Below, piece after piece: positions 31,131 through 40,973 of a DNA stretch of 64,000 nt (positions are counted from its first letter, which is position 1; each line of letters opens with the position of its first letter). Under the pieces are notes generated by a model that saw only the letters and a program-made list of their open reading frames with translations, was not told the origin of the DNA and did not search any database. The stretch comes from Candidatus Vondammii sp. HM_W22 (lineage in GTDB: Bacteria; Pseudomonadota; Gammaproteobacteria; Chromatiales; Chromatiaceae): the NCBI RefSeq assembly GCF_022530855.2, contig NZ_CP099567.1, positions 1,302,001 to 1,366,000 of the forward strand, given 5' to 3'. The position numbers and the translations under genes were made by a program.

Positions 31131-31590
31131 ATATTCGCTTTCCCAAGAGCGCCAAGCAAACCTGCCAGTGCGTCCCTGAAGTCGCCTGTAGAGATGCCTT
31201 TCAAGTACAACCAGGGCAGCAGCTCTTCAATGGTCTTCGCTCGCTTCAAGTACGGTGGCACCAAACCGCTGTTAAACTTGATGCCTTGCCCGGTACGATC
31301 TCTTACTTTGGGAACCTTGACCCCAATATCACCAAGCCCTGTTTGGATCATACGTTCCGGCAGGTGCCCATTGCGCACAACACCTTGTAAGCCTGATTCT
31401 CTCAGCAACCCTTGGTATTGTGCTAACAGGGTGGCGACTTCCGCCTCTATGGCTTGGGCTAATAGTTGCTGGGATCCGGTATGTAAAAGCTCAGAAAGGA
31501 CATCTCGCGCTGGCCTATTCAGCCCGACAATATTATCATTCTTCATGTAGCGTACTCTTGTTGGTTGGTGATCGGCTAGGATTTTTTCCT
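31131..31590 (-). pseudogene. IS256 gamma transposase, N-terminal part
   Basis: Start at 31546: MKNDNIVGLNRPARDVLSEL, then VVRNGHLPERMIQTGLGDIG, LVPPYLKRAKTIEELLPWLY and LKGISTGDF, the standard N-terminal half of an IS256 transposase. The gene is cut at about residue 139 (LGKANM) by the end of the family II element. The rest is not present in this window. Confidence 0.88.
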
Positions 31591-31604
31591 TCCAACAGGA
31601 TATA

Positions 31605-32010
31605 CTGCTTTAATTCCTCATACACCAGAAATGACTATACCTCTTAACCCACGCGTAGTAGCTTGATCGACTCAATCCAACCATTTGGCATAAGCGGTTA
31701 ACCGGCAACTGGGCTGAGTGACACTGAATAAACTGATGCTTTATTTCATTTCTTTGGCGAACAAGGCTGAAGCCTTCTGCGTAATCGGTGAAGCTCCGTC
31801 CGCTCATCGGCTGATAACGCACCGTCTTGTTTTGAGGCTTCAATCTTTGTTTTACAATCATAGAGTTGATTTGCTCGAATACCCAGTAATTTAGCCGCCT
31901 CAGCGACCGAATAACCTTGATCTGTCACCAATCCAACCGCTTCTTCTTTAAAGGCTTGAGGGTAACTCTTGTAAACTCGTTTTTGATTCATATCCGCTAC
32001 AATAACCAAC
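31605..32010 (-). pseudogene. IS3-family (IS150-like) fragments of orfA and orfB
   Basis: OrfA can be read from MNQKRVYKSYPQAFKEEAVG (start near 31991) with helix-turn-helix GYSVAEAAKLLGIRANQLYD. After ELHRLR the middle is deleted, and orfB-like sequence KHQFIQCHSAQLPVNRLCQM-VGLSRSSYYAWVKR follows. Both ends of the element are missing or unrecognised. Confidence 0.8.
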
Positions 32011-32189
32011 GGTATTGTCTTTTATTCAAGTGTCCAGATCAATTAAACTAGAACAACCCTGTGTTTTCTACATATTCAATATTTATTTTAGATCCGCCGC
32101 CGTAGCCTACAATACGAAGGAAATCTGAATAGTAATTAGTCGATCCTGAAATATTCATAACGCAATGATTTATATAAAATAAGCGTCTA
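32011..32189 (-). other. Short unassigned stretch between IS elements
   Basis: A minus-strand frame ending at the TAG near 32048 gives MNISGSTNYYSDFLRIVGYG and about 16 more residues, which could be the tail of a lost gene. I recognise nothing in it. Confidence 0.3.
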
Positions 32190-33600
32190 AATTTGATAAA
32201 ATAAACGTCCGTGAAAGGGGTAAAAGCAGAGAAAAACTGGACGAAACAGAGGTGGATAATTGAGCAAACCCAAGACAGACAATCCCAACCAGCAAAGTTT
32301 CCTGCACCAGAACTTACTGGATCAACTGAACCCCAAGCATCCACTTTTGCTACTGGCCAGACAGATAGACTGGTCATATTTTGATGCTGAATTTGCCCCG
32401 CTTTATTCTCATCTTGGAAAGCCCTCAAAACCCATCCGCCTAATGGTGGGTCTCTCGATACTCAAGCATCTGGAAAACCTCAGTGACGAGGTTCTGATTC
32501 AACGCTGGATACAAAATCCCTACTACCCGAGTTTTACGGGTGAGATCGAATTCCAATGGCAACTTCCTTGTGACCCCTCCGACCTGACTTACTTCAGAAA
32601 GCGTATTGGCAACGAAGGTTTTGAAAAGGTCCTGGCTGCCTCTATCGCCTTACATCAAGAAAAGGCGATCGAAGATAAAATGTGTATCGACACTACCGTA
32701 CAAGAGAAAAACATTACCTTTCCAACTGATGCAAAGCAGTACCGAAAGATACACGGGCAGTTACTCAAGATGGCCCGAGCAGAAGGTATCGTGCTCAGTC
32801 GAAGCCATGAGAAGGAAGTAAAAATTCTCAAGCTCCCCACCCGATTTGCCACACATCCGAGGAATCGTAAAAAGGCACGTAAGGCTGTAAAGCGATTAAA
32901 GACCATCAGCGGCCGATTACTGCGTGAAATACAGCGTAAGATGACCGCAGAACAACAGAAATTCTATGCAGAAAAGTTCGCCCTGTACCAGCGCATGCTG
33001 AATCAGAAGCGTGCTGATAAAAACAAGTTGTACAGCCTACATGAACCTCATGTTTACTGTATGAGCAAAGGCAAGGCACAGCAGCGTTATGAGTTTGGCA
33101 CCAAGGCATCAATCACCACCACAAGGGACGCGGGCATTGTGATTGGTGCCCTGGCTTTTGAGAAGAATGTATTTGATGGTCACACCGTACCTGAGGTCTT
33201 GGCACAGGTGAAACGTCTCATCAATCGAGTACCCAAAGTGGGTATTGCTGATCGAGGTTATCGGGGCAAATCAAAGGTTAATGACACCCAGATAGTAACG
33301 CCAAAGCCTGCTAGGAAGAATACCTCAGAAGAAGCCATGGCATTAGCCAGAAAACGTTTCAGAAGACGAGCTGGCATTGAGCCTGTGGTCACTTAAAGAG
33401 TGACCACAGGCTAAAAAGGAACTTTCTTAAAGGCTTTGCCGGGGATCAGATTAACTTGCTTATGGCGGCGGCTGCCTTCAACTTCAGAAAATGGATGAGG
33501 GAGGTTCTTTTTGTGCTGAAAAATATCATGTCCATACTGTTGTTCCTGTTTGCAAAACAGAAACAACAGTATTATTAAGTGCCTGGAATGAATATTTCAG
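32190..33600 (+). mobile_element. IS5-family-like element, nearly complete
   Basis: One long transposase gene (32260-33579, see next entry) with short flanking sequence; the exact ends are uncertain because no second copy is available for comparison. Candidate outer ends lie near 32190 and 33600. Confidence 0.6.
32260..33579 (+). pseudogene. IS5-type transposase with a late frameshift
   Basis: The start is a TTG at 32260 preceded by GAGGTGG at good spacing (MSKPKTDNPNQQSFLHQNLL). The first domain is DUF772-like (KPIRLMVGLSILKHLENLSD, DPSDLTYFRKRIGNEG). The DDE domain has the first Asp in CIDTTVQEKNITFPTD, the second in KVGIADRGYRGKSK and the Glu in RRAGIEPVV. Immediately after EPVV the frame runs into a stop at 33394-33396. 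The expected THLKSDHRLKRNFLKGFAGD continues in another frame to 33579. A perfect 14-bp inverted repeat (AGCCTGTGGTCACT / AGTGACCACAGGCT) sits exactly on the break point. Confidence 0.88.
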
Positions 33601-33629
33601 GCTCGACTAATTAATGCTAAAAATAAAAC

Positions 33630-34646
33630 AGAATGATAAAACATAAATGCAGATGCGATTGCTACCCACAATCTTGAAGCAGCACGAAGCCGGTGTTTCG
33701 GTGTCAGAGCTGGCGTGCGAGCACGGGGTTAGCACGGCACTGATTTATCAGTGGCGTGCCAAATACGGTGGAATGGATGCCTCCCTGATGAAAGAGGTCA
33801 AAGATCTACGTGCTGAGAATGCCCGACTTAAGAAGATGTACGCAGAAGAACGGATCAAAGCGGAACTGCGACAGGAAGCCCTTGAGGGAAAGTTGTAGCG
33901 CCATCTCGTCGAAGGGGGATGGCGAAGCACACCGTGAGCCGTGATGGTATCAGTATCCGTTTAGCCTGTATTACTTTTGGTATCAGTCAGACCTGTTACC
34001 GATATGAGGCTAAATGCTCTAGTGAAAACAGGCAGATTGCCGATTGGCTATTGCGACTGAGACAAACGCACAAGCGTTGGGGCTTTGGTTTGTGCTTTCT
34101 GTATCTACGCAATGTGAAAGGCTATGGCTGGAACCACAAGCGGGTGTATCGCATTTATCGGGAGTTAGAACTTAACCTTCTGATTAAGCCCCGAAAACGG
34201 ATCAAACGGGATTATCCCGGAGAATTGGATGTGCCCAAGGCAAAGAATCAAGTCTGGTCGATGGATTTTATGTCAGACCAGCTTCGTGGTGGGCGCCACT
34301 TCCTTACGTTCAATGTGATGGATGATTACAACCGTGAAGGGCTGGGAATTGAAGTGGATTTATCACTACCCTCATCGCGCGTGGTTCGGGCGCTAGAGCA
34401 AATCATTGAGTGGCGTGGAAAACCAGCGGCACTGCGGTGTGACAACGGGCCAGAGTATCTTAGTCAAACCCTGGTGAACTGGGCGAATGCGCACCGAATT
34501 ACCTTGCTGTATATCCAACCGGGCAAGCCGATACAGAATGCCTGTATTGAGCGGTTTAACCGCACAGCGAGGCATGAATGGTTGGACATGCACCTGTTTG
34601 AGAGCATTGCGCATGCCCGGTTATTAGCCACTCAGTGGCTTTGGCA
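33630..34646 (+). mobile_element. IS3-family element, 3' end lost
   Basis: OrfA is at 33647-33898 (its first ~11 residues are corrupt; then ILKQHEAGVSVSELACEHGV and LRAENARLKKMYAEER). OrfB is at 33919-34646. After LLATQWLW near 34646 the sequence diverges into unrelated DNA, so the last ~15 residues and the right end are missing. Confidence 0.85.
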
Positions 34647-34713
34647 ATGGAAGAGTACCTCCGAGGCAACTGCTAAAGGCAGCTTAACCCTCTATTTAAA
34701 ACTCAGGTTATAA
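33919..34713 (+). pseudogene. IS3-family transposase orfB with replaced C-terminus
   Basis: Integrase-type DDE transposase. An HTH_21-like start ISIRLACITFGISQTCYRYE is followed by the catalytic core: first Asp in [11 protein letters not shown], second Asp in ALRCDNGPEYLS, Glu in IQNACIERFNRTARHEWLD. In intact IS3 elements OrfA and OrfB are joined by -1 frameshifting into OrfAB. Here the last residues after ATQWLW are replaced by foreign sequence (QWKSTSEATAKGS...), so activity is doubtful. Confidence 0.85.
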
Positions 34714-34937
34714 ATGGGGCGATTACAGATAATGAATATGCGGAAATGGGGGGATTTGTTTATCGGCCGAATGAAAGGCTCTGAGCTGAAACGACTGAAG
34801 CCATTGGAGTGGTAGAGAGGCGAGGCAGAATCCTGGATGGATGTCCGCAGTAGTTCGAGGTACCACGAATTGTCGTGGGCAGTCTCGTGGTAATTCTGAG
34901 CATTTTCTGTTCAGAATAGAACGCCCCCCTCCAATAT
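34647..34937. other. Non-coding or unassigned stretch with two hairpins, between IS3 and the 4.5S RNA gene
   Basis: No confident gene. It contains dyads TACCACGA...TCGTGGTA (about 34860-34892) and ATTCTGA...TCAGAAT (about 34893-34918). These lie 3' of the 4.5S RNA gene (transcribed leftward) and might act in its processing or termination, though there is no T-run. Confidence 0.35.
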
Positions 34938-35051
34938 GGTGGCGGCCCGTACCAGCCACACCCCGGCACACAAGTCCACTGCTGCGGCTGCTCCCTTCCG
35001 GGCCTGACCGGATTCACAGTTTTTCGTTGCGGGGGACCGATACAGGCCACC
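34938..35051 (-). ncRNA. ffs: 4.5S RNA of the signal recognition particle
   Basis: The minus strand holds the conserved SRP RNA apical hairpin: GGTCAGG ... CCGGAAGG ... AGCAGCC, with the GGAA tetraloop and both internal loops that bind Ffh. The flanking strands pair (GGTGGC at the 5' end with GCCACC at the 3' end; CCCCGCAACG region and GTGTGCCGGGG further in). The total of about 114 nt matches the bacterial 4.5S form. The RNA and Ffh direct ribosomes making membrane proteins to FtsY. The gene body looks intact, but only 9 nt upstream of the mature 5' end an array of 22 perfect 8-bp repeats begins, so the normal promoter is not recognisable; TGTAAT directly upstream is a weak -10 candidate. 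The usual neighbour dnaX is not seen. Confidence 0.93.
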
Positions 35052-35060
35052 ATTACAGAC

Positions 35061-35237
35061 ACCAACCCACCAACCCACCAACCCACCAACCCACCAACCC
35101 ACCAACCCACCAACCCACCAACCCACCAACCCACCAACCCACCAACCCACCAACCCACCAACCCACCAACCCACCAACCCACCAACCCACCAACCCACCA
35201 ACCCACCAACCCACCAACCCACCAACCCACCAACCCA
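35061..35237. repeat. 22 perfect tandem copies of an 8-bp repeat upstream of ffs
   Basis: The plus strand reads ACCAACCC repeated without a single mismatch over 177 bp. The minus strand, which is the ffs coding strand, is GGGTTGGT repeated, with regular G-runs capable of forming G-quadruplexes. The array occupies the place where the ffs promoter should be. Any long proline/threonine-rich frame through it is an artefact of the repeat. Confidence 0.98.
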
Positions 35238-35317
35238 GGCGAATTATCCCGGTCTATCGTGATGGGGTCAACCTTGAGGAGCTACTTACGGAGAAAATAG
35301 CGGTTTTACCCGATTAA
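35238..35317 (+). pseudogene. 3' tail of an unknown gene
   Basis: After the repeat array the plus strand reads RIIPVYRDGVNLEELLTEKI-AVLPD then a stop at 35315-35317. It looks like a real protein C-terminus separated from its start. I cannot assign it; the short IIPV pattern is vaguely TIR-like but not enough for a call. Confidence 0.3.
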
Positions 35318-35393
35318 AATCCTTTAAAAGCGCTCTGCGAACCATTAATCGAACTTTTTTCTGCACTTTTCTGCTCAAAAAATTGTAATCCTC

Positions 35394-36118
35394 CCTGATA
35401 AAAGGCCCATCACAAACTAGAGTTCTCCGGTTAAACTAACCACAGACAGGAGAACGAAGATGAAGAAGAGCGAAAGCCAGATTATCCGTATTTTGAAGGA
35501 AGTAGAGGACGGTAGGGTATACCCGATGCCACCTACTACAACTAGAAGAGAAAATATGGTGGTAGGCATCAGATATCAAGCGTCTAAAAGAGCTTGAAAA
35601 TGAGAACAGGTGTCTCAAGCAGATGCTCGCCAATTTAAGCCTGGAACATGCCACACTTAAGGATGTCATTGAAAAAAGCTCTAAAGCCAGCTGAGAAGCG
35701 CGAACTGGTTGATTATCTGCAAGACGAGCATGTTCTGACTCTATGAGCCTGATACAGAACGAGACCGGCCCGTTATAGATGCACTGCAACAGCTGGAGAC
35801 GAAACAACCAACGTATGGATTTGGTTTGATATTCGACACGCTCCGGCGCGAAGGAAAGCCCTGAAACCATAAGCGAGTATACCGCATATACAAGCTACTG
35901 AAGCTTAATTTCAGACGCAAGGGTAAAAAGCGGTTGCCTAACCGTAATCCTCAGCCGCTGGTTGTTCCGGAGGCAATGAATCAATCATGGTCAATGGATT
36001 TTATGAGTGATTCACTGATGACCGGAGGCGTTTTAGAACATTCAACATTCTCGATGATTTTAACCGAGAGGCGTTGGCCATTGAGATTGATTTAAATCTA
36101 CCGGCACCGCGCATTATT
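35394..36118 (+). pseudogene. IS3-family (IS407-like) element, left part of a split copy
   Basis: Left end TGTAATCCTCCCTGA pairs with the right end at 40408-40422. OrfA begins MKKSESQIIRILKEVEDGR (35460) and is frameshifted; later LKELENENRCLKQMLANLSL and VIEKSSKAS are readable. OrfB is frameshifted but recognisable ([29 protein letters not shown]). At 36118 it is interrupted by IS256 alpha copy 2. The remainder is at 40039-40422. Confidence 0.88.
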
Positions 36119-36153
36119 GAGTTATAGTCAAATCTGGTGTTTAGCTAGTTGAA

Positions 36154-37350
36154 TCAAGCGGCGACCTGATCGACTCCTGCTACCTCAAGACCCTCTTTAA
36201 ATTTGATTCCGGTTATCACCTTCGCCAGATAATCGAAACCCCGTAATCGTCTCCACTTCTTCTCGGCACACAGGCCGAGTTTGAACATCATGTGTAGCAT
36301 GCCGTCACGCGATAGGCAGCCCTTGGAACGCTTGGTTCGATGGCGGATTGTCCCGAAGGTGGATTCAAGCGGATTGCTGGTCCGAATACTCTGCCAATGC
36401 TGCGCAGGAAATTGATAGAAAGCCATCAGTTCCTCTCGGTCGTTTTGATAAACAGATCAAAGGCCTTTTCCGCATCGGCCTGGGTCCTCCGACTGCTAGA
36501 TGTTATGCAGTGCCTGCTTCGCTTTCGGCTGAGCTGACCTTGGCAGGCAGTTCAGCACGTTCATGGTCTTGTGCATCCAGCAGCGCTGCTGGCGCGTCTC
36601 CGGATACACTTCCTCCAGCGCAGCCCGGAATCCCATGGCACCGTCACCGATCGCCAATTTTGGCGGGGTCAGTCCGCGTGACTTCAGTTTCAACAGTACC
36701 TCCCACCAGCTCTGTATGGACTCCCGTACACCATCCTCAATTGCCAGAAAATGCTTCTCACCACGCTCATTCACGCCGATCACCACCAGGGCACACAGCT
36801 TCGTCTGCTCTGCTCTCTGTCCGCTGTAGACGTCTGCCCACACATACACCCAATGGCCCTTATCCAGGCGCTCCTCGCACCCGCTCCGATATTCTTCTGC
36901 CCAGACCTGCTTCAGACGCGATACCCTGCCGGCCGACAAGCCTGTTGCATCCGGAACCACCAGCACTTTCAGGGCTTCACCCATCTCTCCACTGGAAATC
37001 CCCTTCAGGTAGAGCCACGCCAGCGCCGCTTCCAGTGACTTCGTCTTGCGTACATACGGCGGCACCAGAGCTGATCGGAACGTCACCGGCTCGCCGGTCT
37101 TCGCGCGAACTTTGGGGATCTTGACCGTGACCGGCCCCAATCCTGTCTGCAGTTTACGAGCTGGCAGGTGACCATTACGCACCACACCCCCGCCTTGCCA
37201 TCCTCTGTTCGTCGCTCGACGTGCTCCGCCAGCAGCTCGGCCTCCACCGCTTGGTAGATCAACTGCTCTGCACCGCTTCTCGGCAACTCTGTCAGCGGAT
37301 CGATAATCGTATCACGACCTGCCAGCTTAACAACGTTATTCTTACTCATG
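36154..37350 (-). pseudogene. IS256 alpha transposase, copy 2
   Basis: The gene reads leftward from its ATG at 37348-37350: MSKNNVVKLAGRDTIIDPLT, then KIPKVRAKTGEPVTFRSALV (a block missing in copy 1), GDGAMGFRAALEEVYPETRQ, QSIRTSNPLESTFGTIRHRT and the end GLEVAGVDQVAA at 36154. A frameshift near 37180 (GVWCVMVTC against GVVRNGHLPAR) and a deletion near 36440-36500 (FDLFIKTYEPKYPQ block) break it. The start codon itself was the integration point of the Tn3-type element. Confidence 0.88.
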
Positions 37351-37352
37351 GT

Positions 37353-39932
37353 GGGGTTCTGGGGACATTCCGTCCTAAAGTGACACTTATCTCTACAGCC
37401 CATACCCCACAAGGCCTACAGAGGTGGCTTAATTTTCATTTTGCACGATTGATTGCATAATTTCATCCAAATCTAGTAGGTTTTGTTCAAAGCTAAAGCT
37501 GTAAGTTCCGTTCAAATTGATGTTATGCCAAGCCACTGGCGAAACTTGCTTAATAATTTCCAACTTCTTATCGTCACTTTCCCCCTCAAAATGCTCAAGT
37601 AATCGCGTCAGTATCAGCGAATTAAAATAGATAATGGCGTTGGTTAATAGCCTCGCGCATTCATTCCACAAGACAATCTCATCGTCTGATTTTCCCTGGA
37701 AACGATTGCCATTCACATGTGCAATAGCACGCCGTAATTGATGATAAGCTTCCCCACGATTCAAGGCTCGCTGTACATAAGTTCTTAAACTGGCATCATC
37801 AATATAGTCCAGTAAGTACATGGCCTTGAGCATACGATTATATTCAGTTAAAGCTTTCAGCAAGGGGTGGTTTTGACTATAGGCAGAAAGCTTTCTAACA
37901 AGGGTCGCCTGCGTTATCGTCTTCGCAAATACGCCGGGATGGATGTCTCAGAAGCCAAACGGCTCAAAGAGCTTGAAAGCGAAAATAACAAGCTTAAGAA
38001 GTTACTTGCCGAGAAAATGCTTGAAGCTGAGGCGATGAAGGATGTGCTCTCAAAAAAGTGGTAAAGCCTGCTGATAGAAAACAAATCGTGAGCTACCTTA
38101 AGTCGCGGTTCAAATTAAGTGAGCGTAGAGCTTGCCTATTAGTAGGCTTAAGTAGAACCGCTTTTCGGTACGTTACTCAATGGGGAAAAGATGAGCCTCT
38201 ACGCAAACGGTTACTTGAGCTGGCAAAAAAGCATCCGAGTTATGGTTATTTGTTTTTACATGGCCTCCTGAGAGGAGAGGGGCTTGTGAAAAACAAGAAG
38301 CGGACCTACCGAGTCTATAACGAAGAAGGTCTTCAAGTGAGGACTAAAAAACGCAAGAAGATAATACGACCAAGAATGCCAACGATTATGCCCATTGGTA
38401 AAAATATACGCTGGTCAATGGATTTTGTCAGTGATCAGTTGGCTAATGGTCGCCGCTTTCGAGTATTTAATGTGATTGATGATTACTCAAGAGAAGTTAT
38501 TGGCCAGCTCTCTGACTTCTCGATCAATGGTCACCAGGTCGCTCGTTTTTTAACTCAGGTGATTGAGCTCAGGCATAAAAAAATGGGGCGTATTAAGTGC
38601 TGAATCAGTTCACGCTGCTTATCATAAAATTCCCAGATGTAATCATTTTTCGTGCGTTTTTGTTTCTTCAGATACAAGCACAGTGATTCTATTTCCCGTG
38701 CTCCAAGCAAGCCTTGTACCCAAGGTTTTATTTGTCTAAATGATACATGGTCATCAATGGTGTCGTCAATAAAAAAGTATAATAATTCAGCGGCTTTGCT
38801 AATATTTACTACCGCGCCATCCCAATCTTTATAGGCCATTTCCTTGGCATACGCTTTAGCTTTTTCACGTAACTCTCGGACATGATAAATAAACCCATCA
38901 GCCAAACGTTCAATATTGATTTGTACCCGCTTCTGAAGATAACAAAGTAAATAAAGCTGCTGCGTGACACGGTCGAAGCGTTTAAGCTTGGTTATAGAGT
39001 AGTAATCAACCATCGCCGCATAGTGCAGTCGGTTTTGTTGCGATAGTGATAGAGCATAGGCCACTTGATTAACTTCATCCATCCAGGGCTGAATCAACTT
39101 GTTGACGTTTAACTCTTTCTCCAATTCTGGAGCATTAAAACTTTTCGCCGCCTGCTTAAGTTCTTTAACGGTTAGCATACCTTTTCCATCAACTAACTCA
39201 GCCAAGTTAGTAGCTAATTCATCTGATATGGTTGTCTTTAATAGATCAGAAAGTCGCTTACGTTCCTGTTTTATTACCTGACTGATAATTCGCTGAAGCA
39301 CGGTATATTTAGGGATTCCTGTATGATTTCGAGCTAAGTATTCGGTGGAGGCATCAAATAAAAAGCGCGGCTCAATCCAGGATTTAGCAACCTGTTGCAA
39401 ATAGGTAATGAGAGGTTCCTGATGTTGTTCCACACACCATGTTTTGAATCCCTGAAGGTTTATAATCTTGTCGTAGATACGTGTTTTCTGCTTATTGCTA
39501 ACACTGAAGCGAGGGACTTTAAATTTAGGGAAATATTCTTCAGCAATAAAGGTGAGATCTGCTTTCAATTCCTTGTAGGCCGGATTGAGCTGAATGGGCT
39601 TGATCTTAAAGTAACCCAGCAGAGCAATAGCATAGCATTTATGATTGCGATCCCTGATGGATTTAATAACGTCCTGCTCCAGATCATTCAGAGTAAAACT
39701 GATACGTTTTTCTTCCAGTGACAGGCTGGGAACGCCATATAAATCGTTAATTTCTGCTTCGTGGAGTACGGTCAGGCGTTCTTTATAAGGCATAGGCTTC
39801 TCGTAAAAGCCGGAATATTACTATAATTGGGATATTGCAGTGATTTTGAAAATTAAGGCACCTCTAGAAGCCTTATGAGGCATGGGCTGTAGCGATAAGT
39901 GTCACTTTAGGACGGAATGTCCCCAGAACCCC
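37353..39932 (-). mobile_element. Tn3-type element, family II, copy b, with internal replacement
   Basis: Terminal repeats of family II at both ends. Perfect 5-bp target duplication ATGGT (37348-37352 and 39933-39937) inside the IS256 alpha copy 2, so this insertion is directly proven. Transposase parts are read on the minus strand: N-terminal 38569-39793 (about 408 codons) and C-terminal 37432-37923. About 400 codons between are missing and their place is taken by an IS3 fragment (37924-38568). Confidence 0.93.
37924..38568 (+). pseudogene. IS3-family fragment lacking both ends, inside the family II element
   Basis: It starts in the middle of orfA (KYAGMDVSEAKRLKELESEN ... VLSKKW) and runs into orfB (HTH region RRACLLVGLSRTAFRYVTQW; first catalytic Asp in RWSMDFVSDQLANG; VIGQLSDFSINGHQVARFLT), stopping at VIEL where the transposon sequence resumes. 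There is no terminal repeat on either side, so this is not a simple insertion. A second copy with the missing 3' part is at 52850-53261. Confidence 0.85.
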
Positions 39933-40038
39933 ATGGTGGCGTATCTCCAATGGTTGTTTTGATGTCTCGCAACAACAAATCAACCAGATACCCCGCTTTT
40001 TTTCAATTCCTTTCAAACAACACTTTCAGTTATAACTC

Positions 40039-40422
40039 GCGTTATTCGAGTACTGGATAGAATGATAGCGGAACGTGGTTATCCTGAGAAAATCAGGCTG
40101 GATAATGGCCAGGAAATGACATCAGTCGCGTTAGCCGATTGGGCTGAAGAACATGGCGTTTTGCTTGATTTCATCGAACCAAGCAAGCCTACACAGAACT
40201 CATTCATTGAACGATTCAATCGAACCTACCGGACGGAGGTCTTGGATTTGTACCTGTTCAGCAGGTTATCGGAAGCCAGAGAAATCACTGAAAACTGAAT
40301 CAGGAAATATAATGAAGACCACTCACATCAGTCACTTGGGAAATTAACGCCCGTAGAATGCCGGCTTAAATATGAATCAGAAAACTCTAAAGTTGGGTGG
40401 CACTGAAACAGGAGGGTTTACA
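40039..40422 (+). pseudogene. IS3-family (IS407-like) element, right part of the split copy
   Basis: Continuation of 35394-36118: VLDRMIAERGYPEKIRLDNG (second catalytic Asp), EPSKPTQNSFIERFNRTYRT (catalytic Glu), then a TGA after EITEN at 40296-40298, further codons to the C-terminus (LGKLTPVECRLKYES), and the right end finishing TTTACA at 40422. Confidence 0.88.
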
Positions 40423-40930
40423 CTCCGACAGCCACATCTCCAATAATTCCTTGTGGCCTTCCAGGTTGACGCCAAAAGCGAGGTAAATTGCTTTGTTGAT
40501 CACTTTCTTGTCTTGCCTGATTTTAACGACAATGCAGTCCAGATAAACAATAGGCTGAATCGCATCCAGGGGCGAGATTGCCATTCGATAACCTGCTCGG
40601 TAACCGCATCAGTAACTTTGGATATGAGTGTGTCGGGGACAAGGGTGTTGAGGTAGCAAGAGTCGATCAGGTCGCCGCTTGATTCAACTAGCTAAACACC
40701 AGATTTGACTATAACTCGATGATCAGCCAGTTCAACGTTGAGTGCTGCATCGACCGTGATTTTGGTCAGCATTTGCCGAAACTCTTTGAGATCTTTTTCA
40801 GTTTTGATGTTTTTAGCGGCCGCCTAGGCTATCGCCTGGAGCTCTTTCTTGTCGATCATCTGCCTGTCCTCTCCCTTGTTTGGGTTTAATGACAGGCAGT
40901 TACACAGAATTTAGGTCTGTCTCGATCTCT
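40423..40930 (-). pseudogene. IS256 beta fragments enclosing an IS256 alpha tail
   Basis: Minus strand: 40720-40930 is the IS256 beta start (with TAG in MIDKKELQAIA*). 40647-40713 is the terminal 67 bp of IS256 alpha (GVEVARVDQVAA and its outer end GACTATAACTC). 40430-40646 is the middle of the beta transposase (LDAIQPIVYLDCIVVKIRQD, YLAFGVNLEGHKELL). All pieces are dead. Confidence 0.78.
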
Positions 40931-40973
40931 TTTAACCAGCTTCTTTGTTCAGTAACCCAACAGCCTGCTGGAC

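Larger units (their letters stand above)
36119..40038 (-). mobile_element. IS256 alpha element, copy 2, interrupted by a Tn3-type element
   Basis: Ends GAGTTATAGTC (36119) and TATAACTC (40038). The IS3 target on either side reads GCATTATT before and GCGTTATT after: an 8-bp target duplication with one later change. Removing one copy restores the IS3 frame as PAPRIIRVLDRMI. The element carries the Tn3-type family II copy b at 37353-39932. Confidence 0.9.

Noticed and set aside
35061-35237. CRISPR array.
   Set aside because: The repeat is 8 bp, perfectly contiguous and has no spacers; no cas genes are present in the window.
34841-35317. A 158-residue proline/threonine-rich protein with PTNPPTHQ repeats, and Gly/Trp-rich frames on the other strand.
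   Set aside because: These frames run through a perfect 8-bp DNA repeat and the 4.5S RNA gene. Open frames in such repeats are automatic and there is no ribosome binding site or homologous domain.
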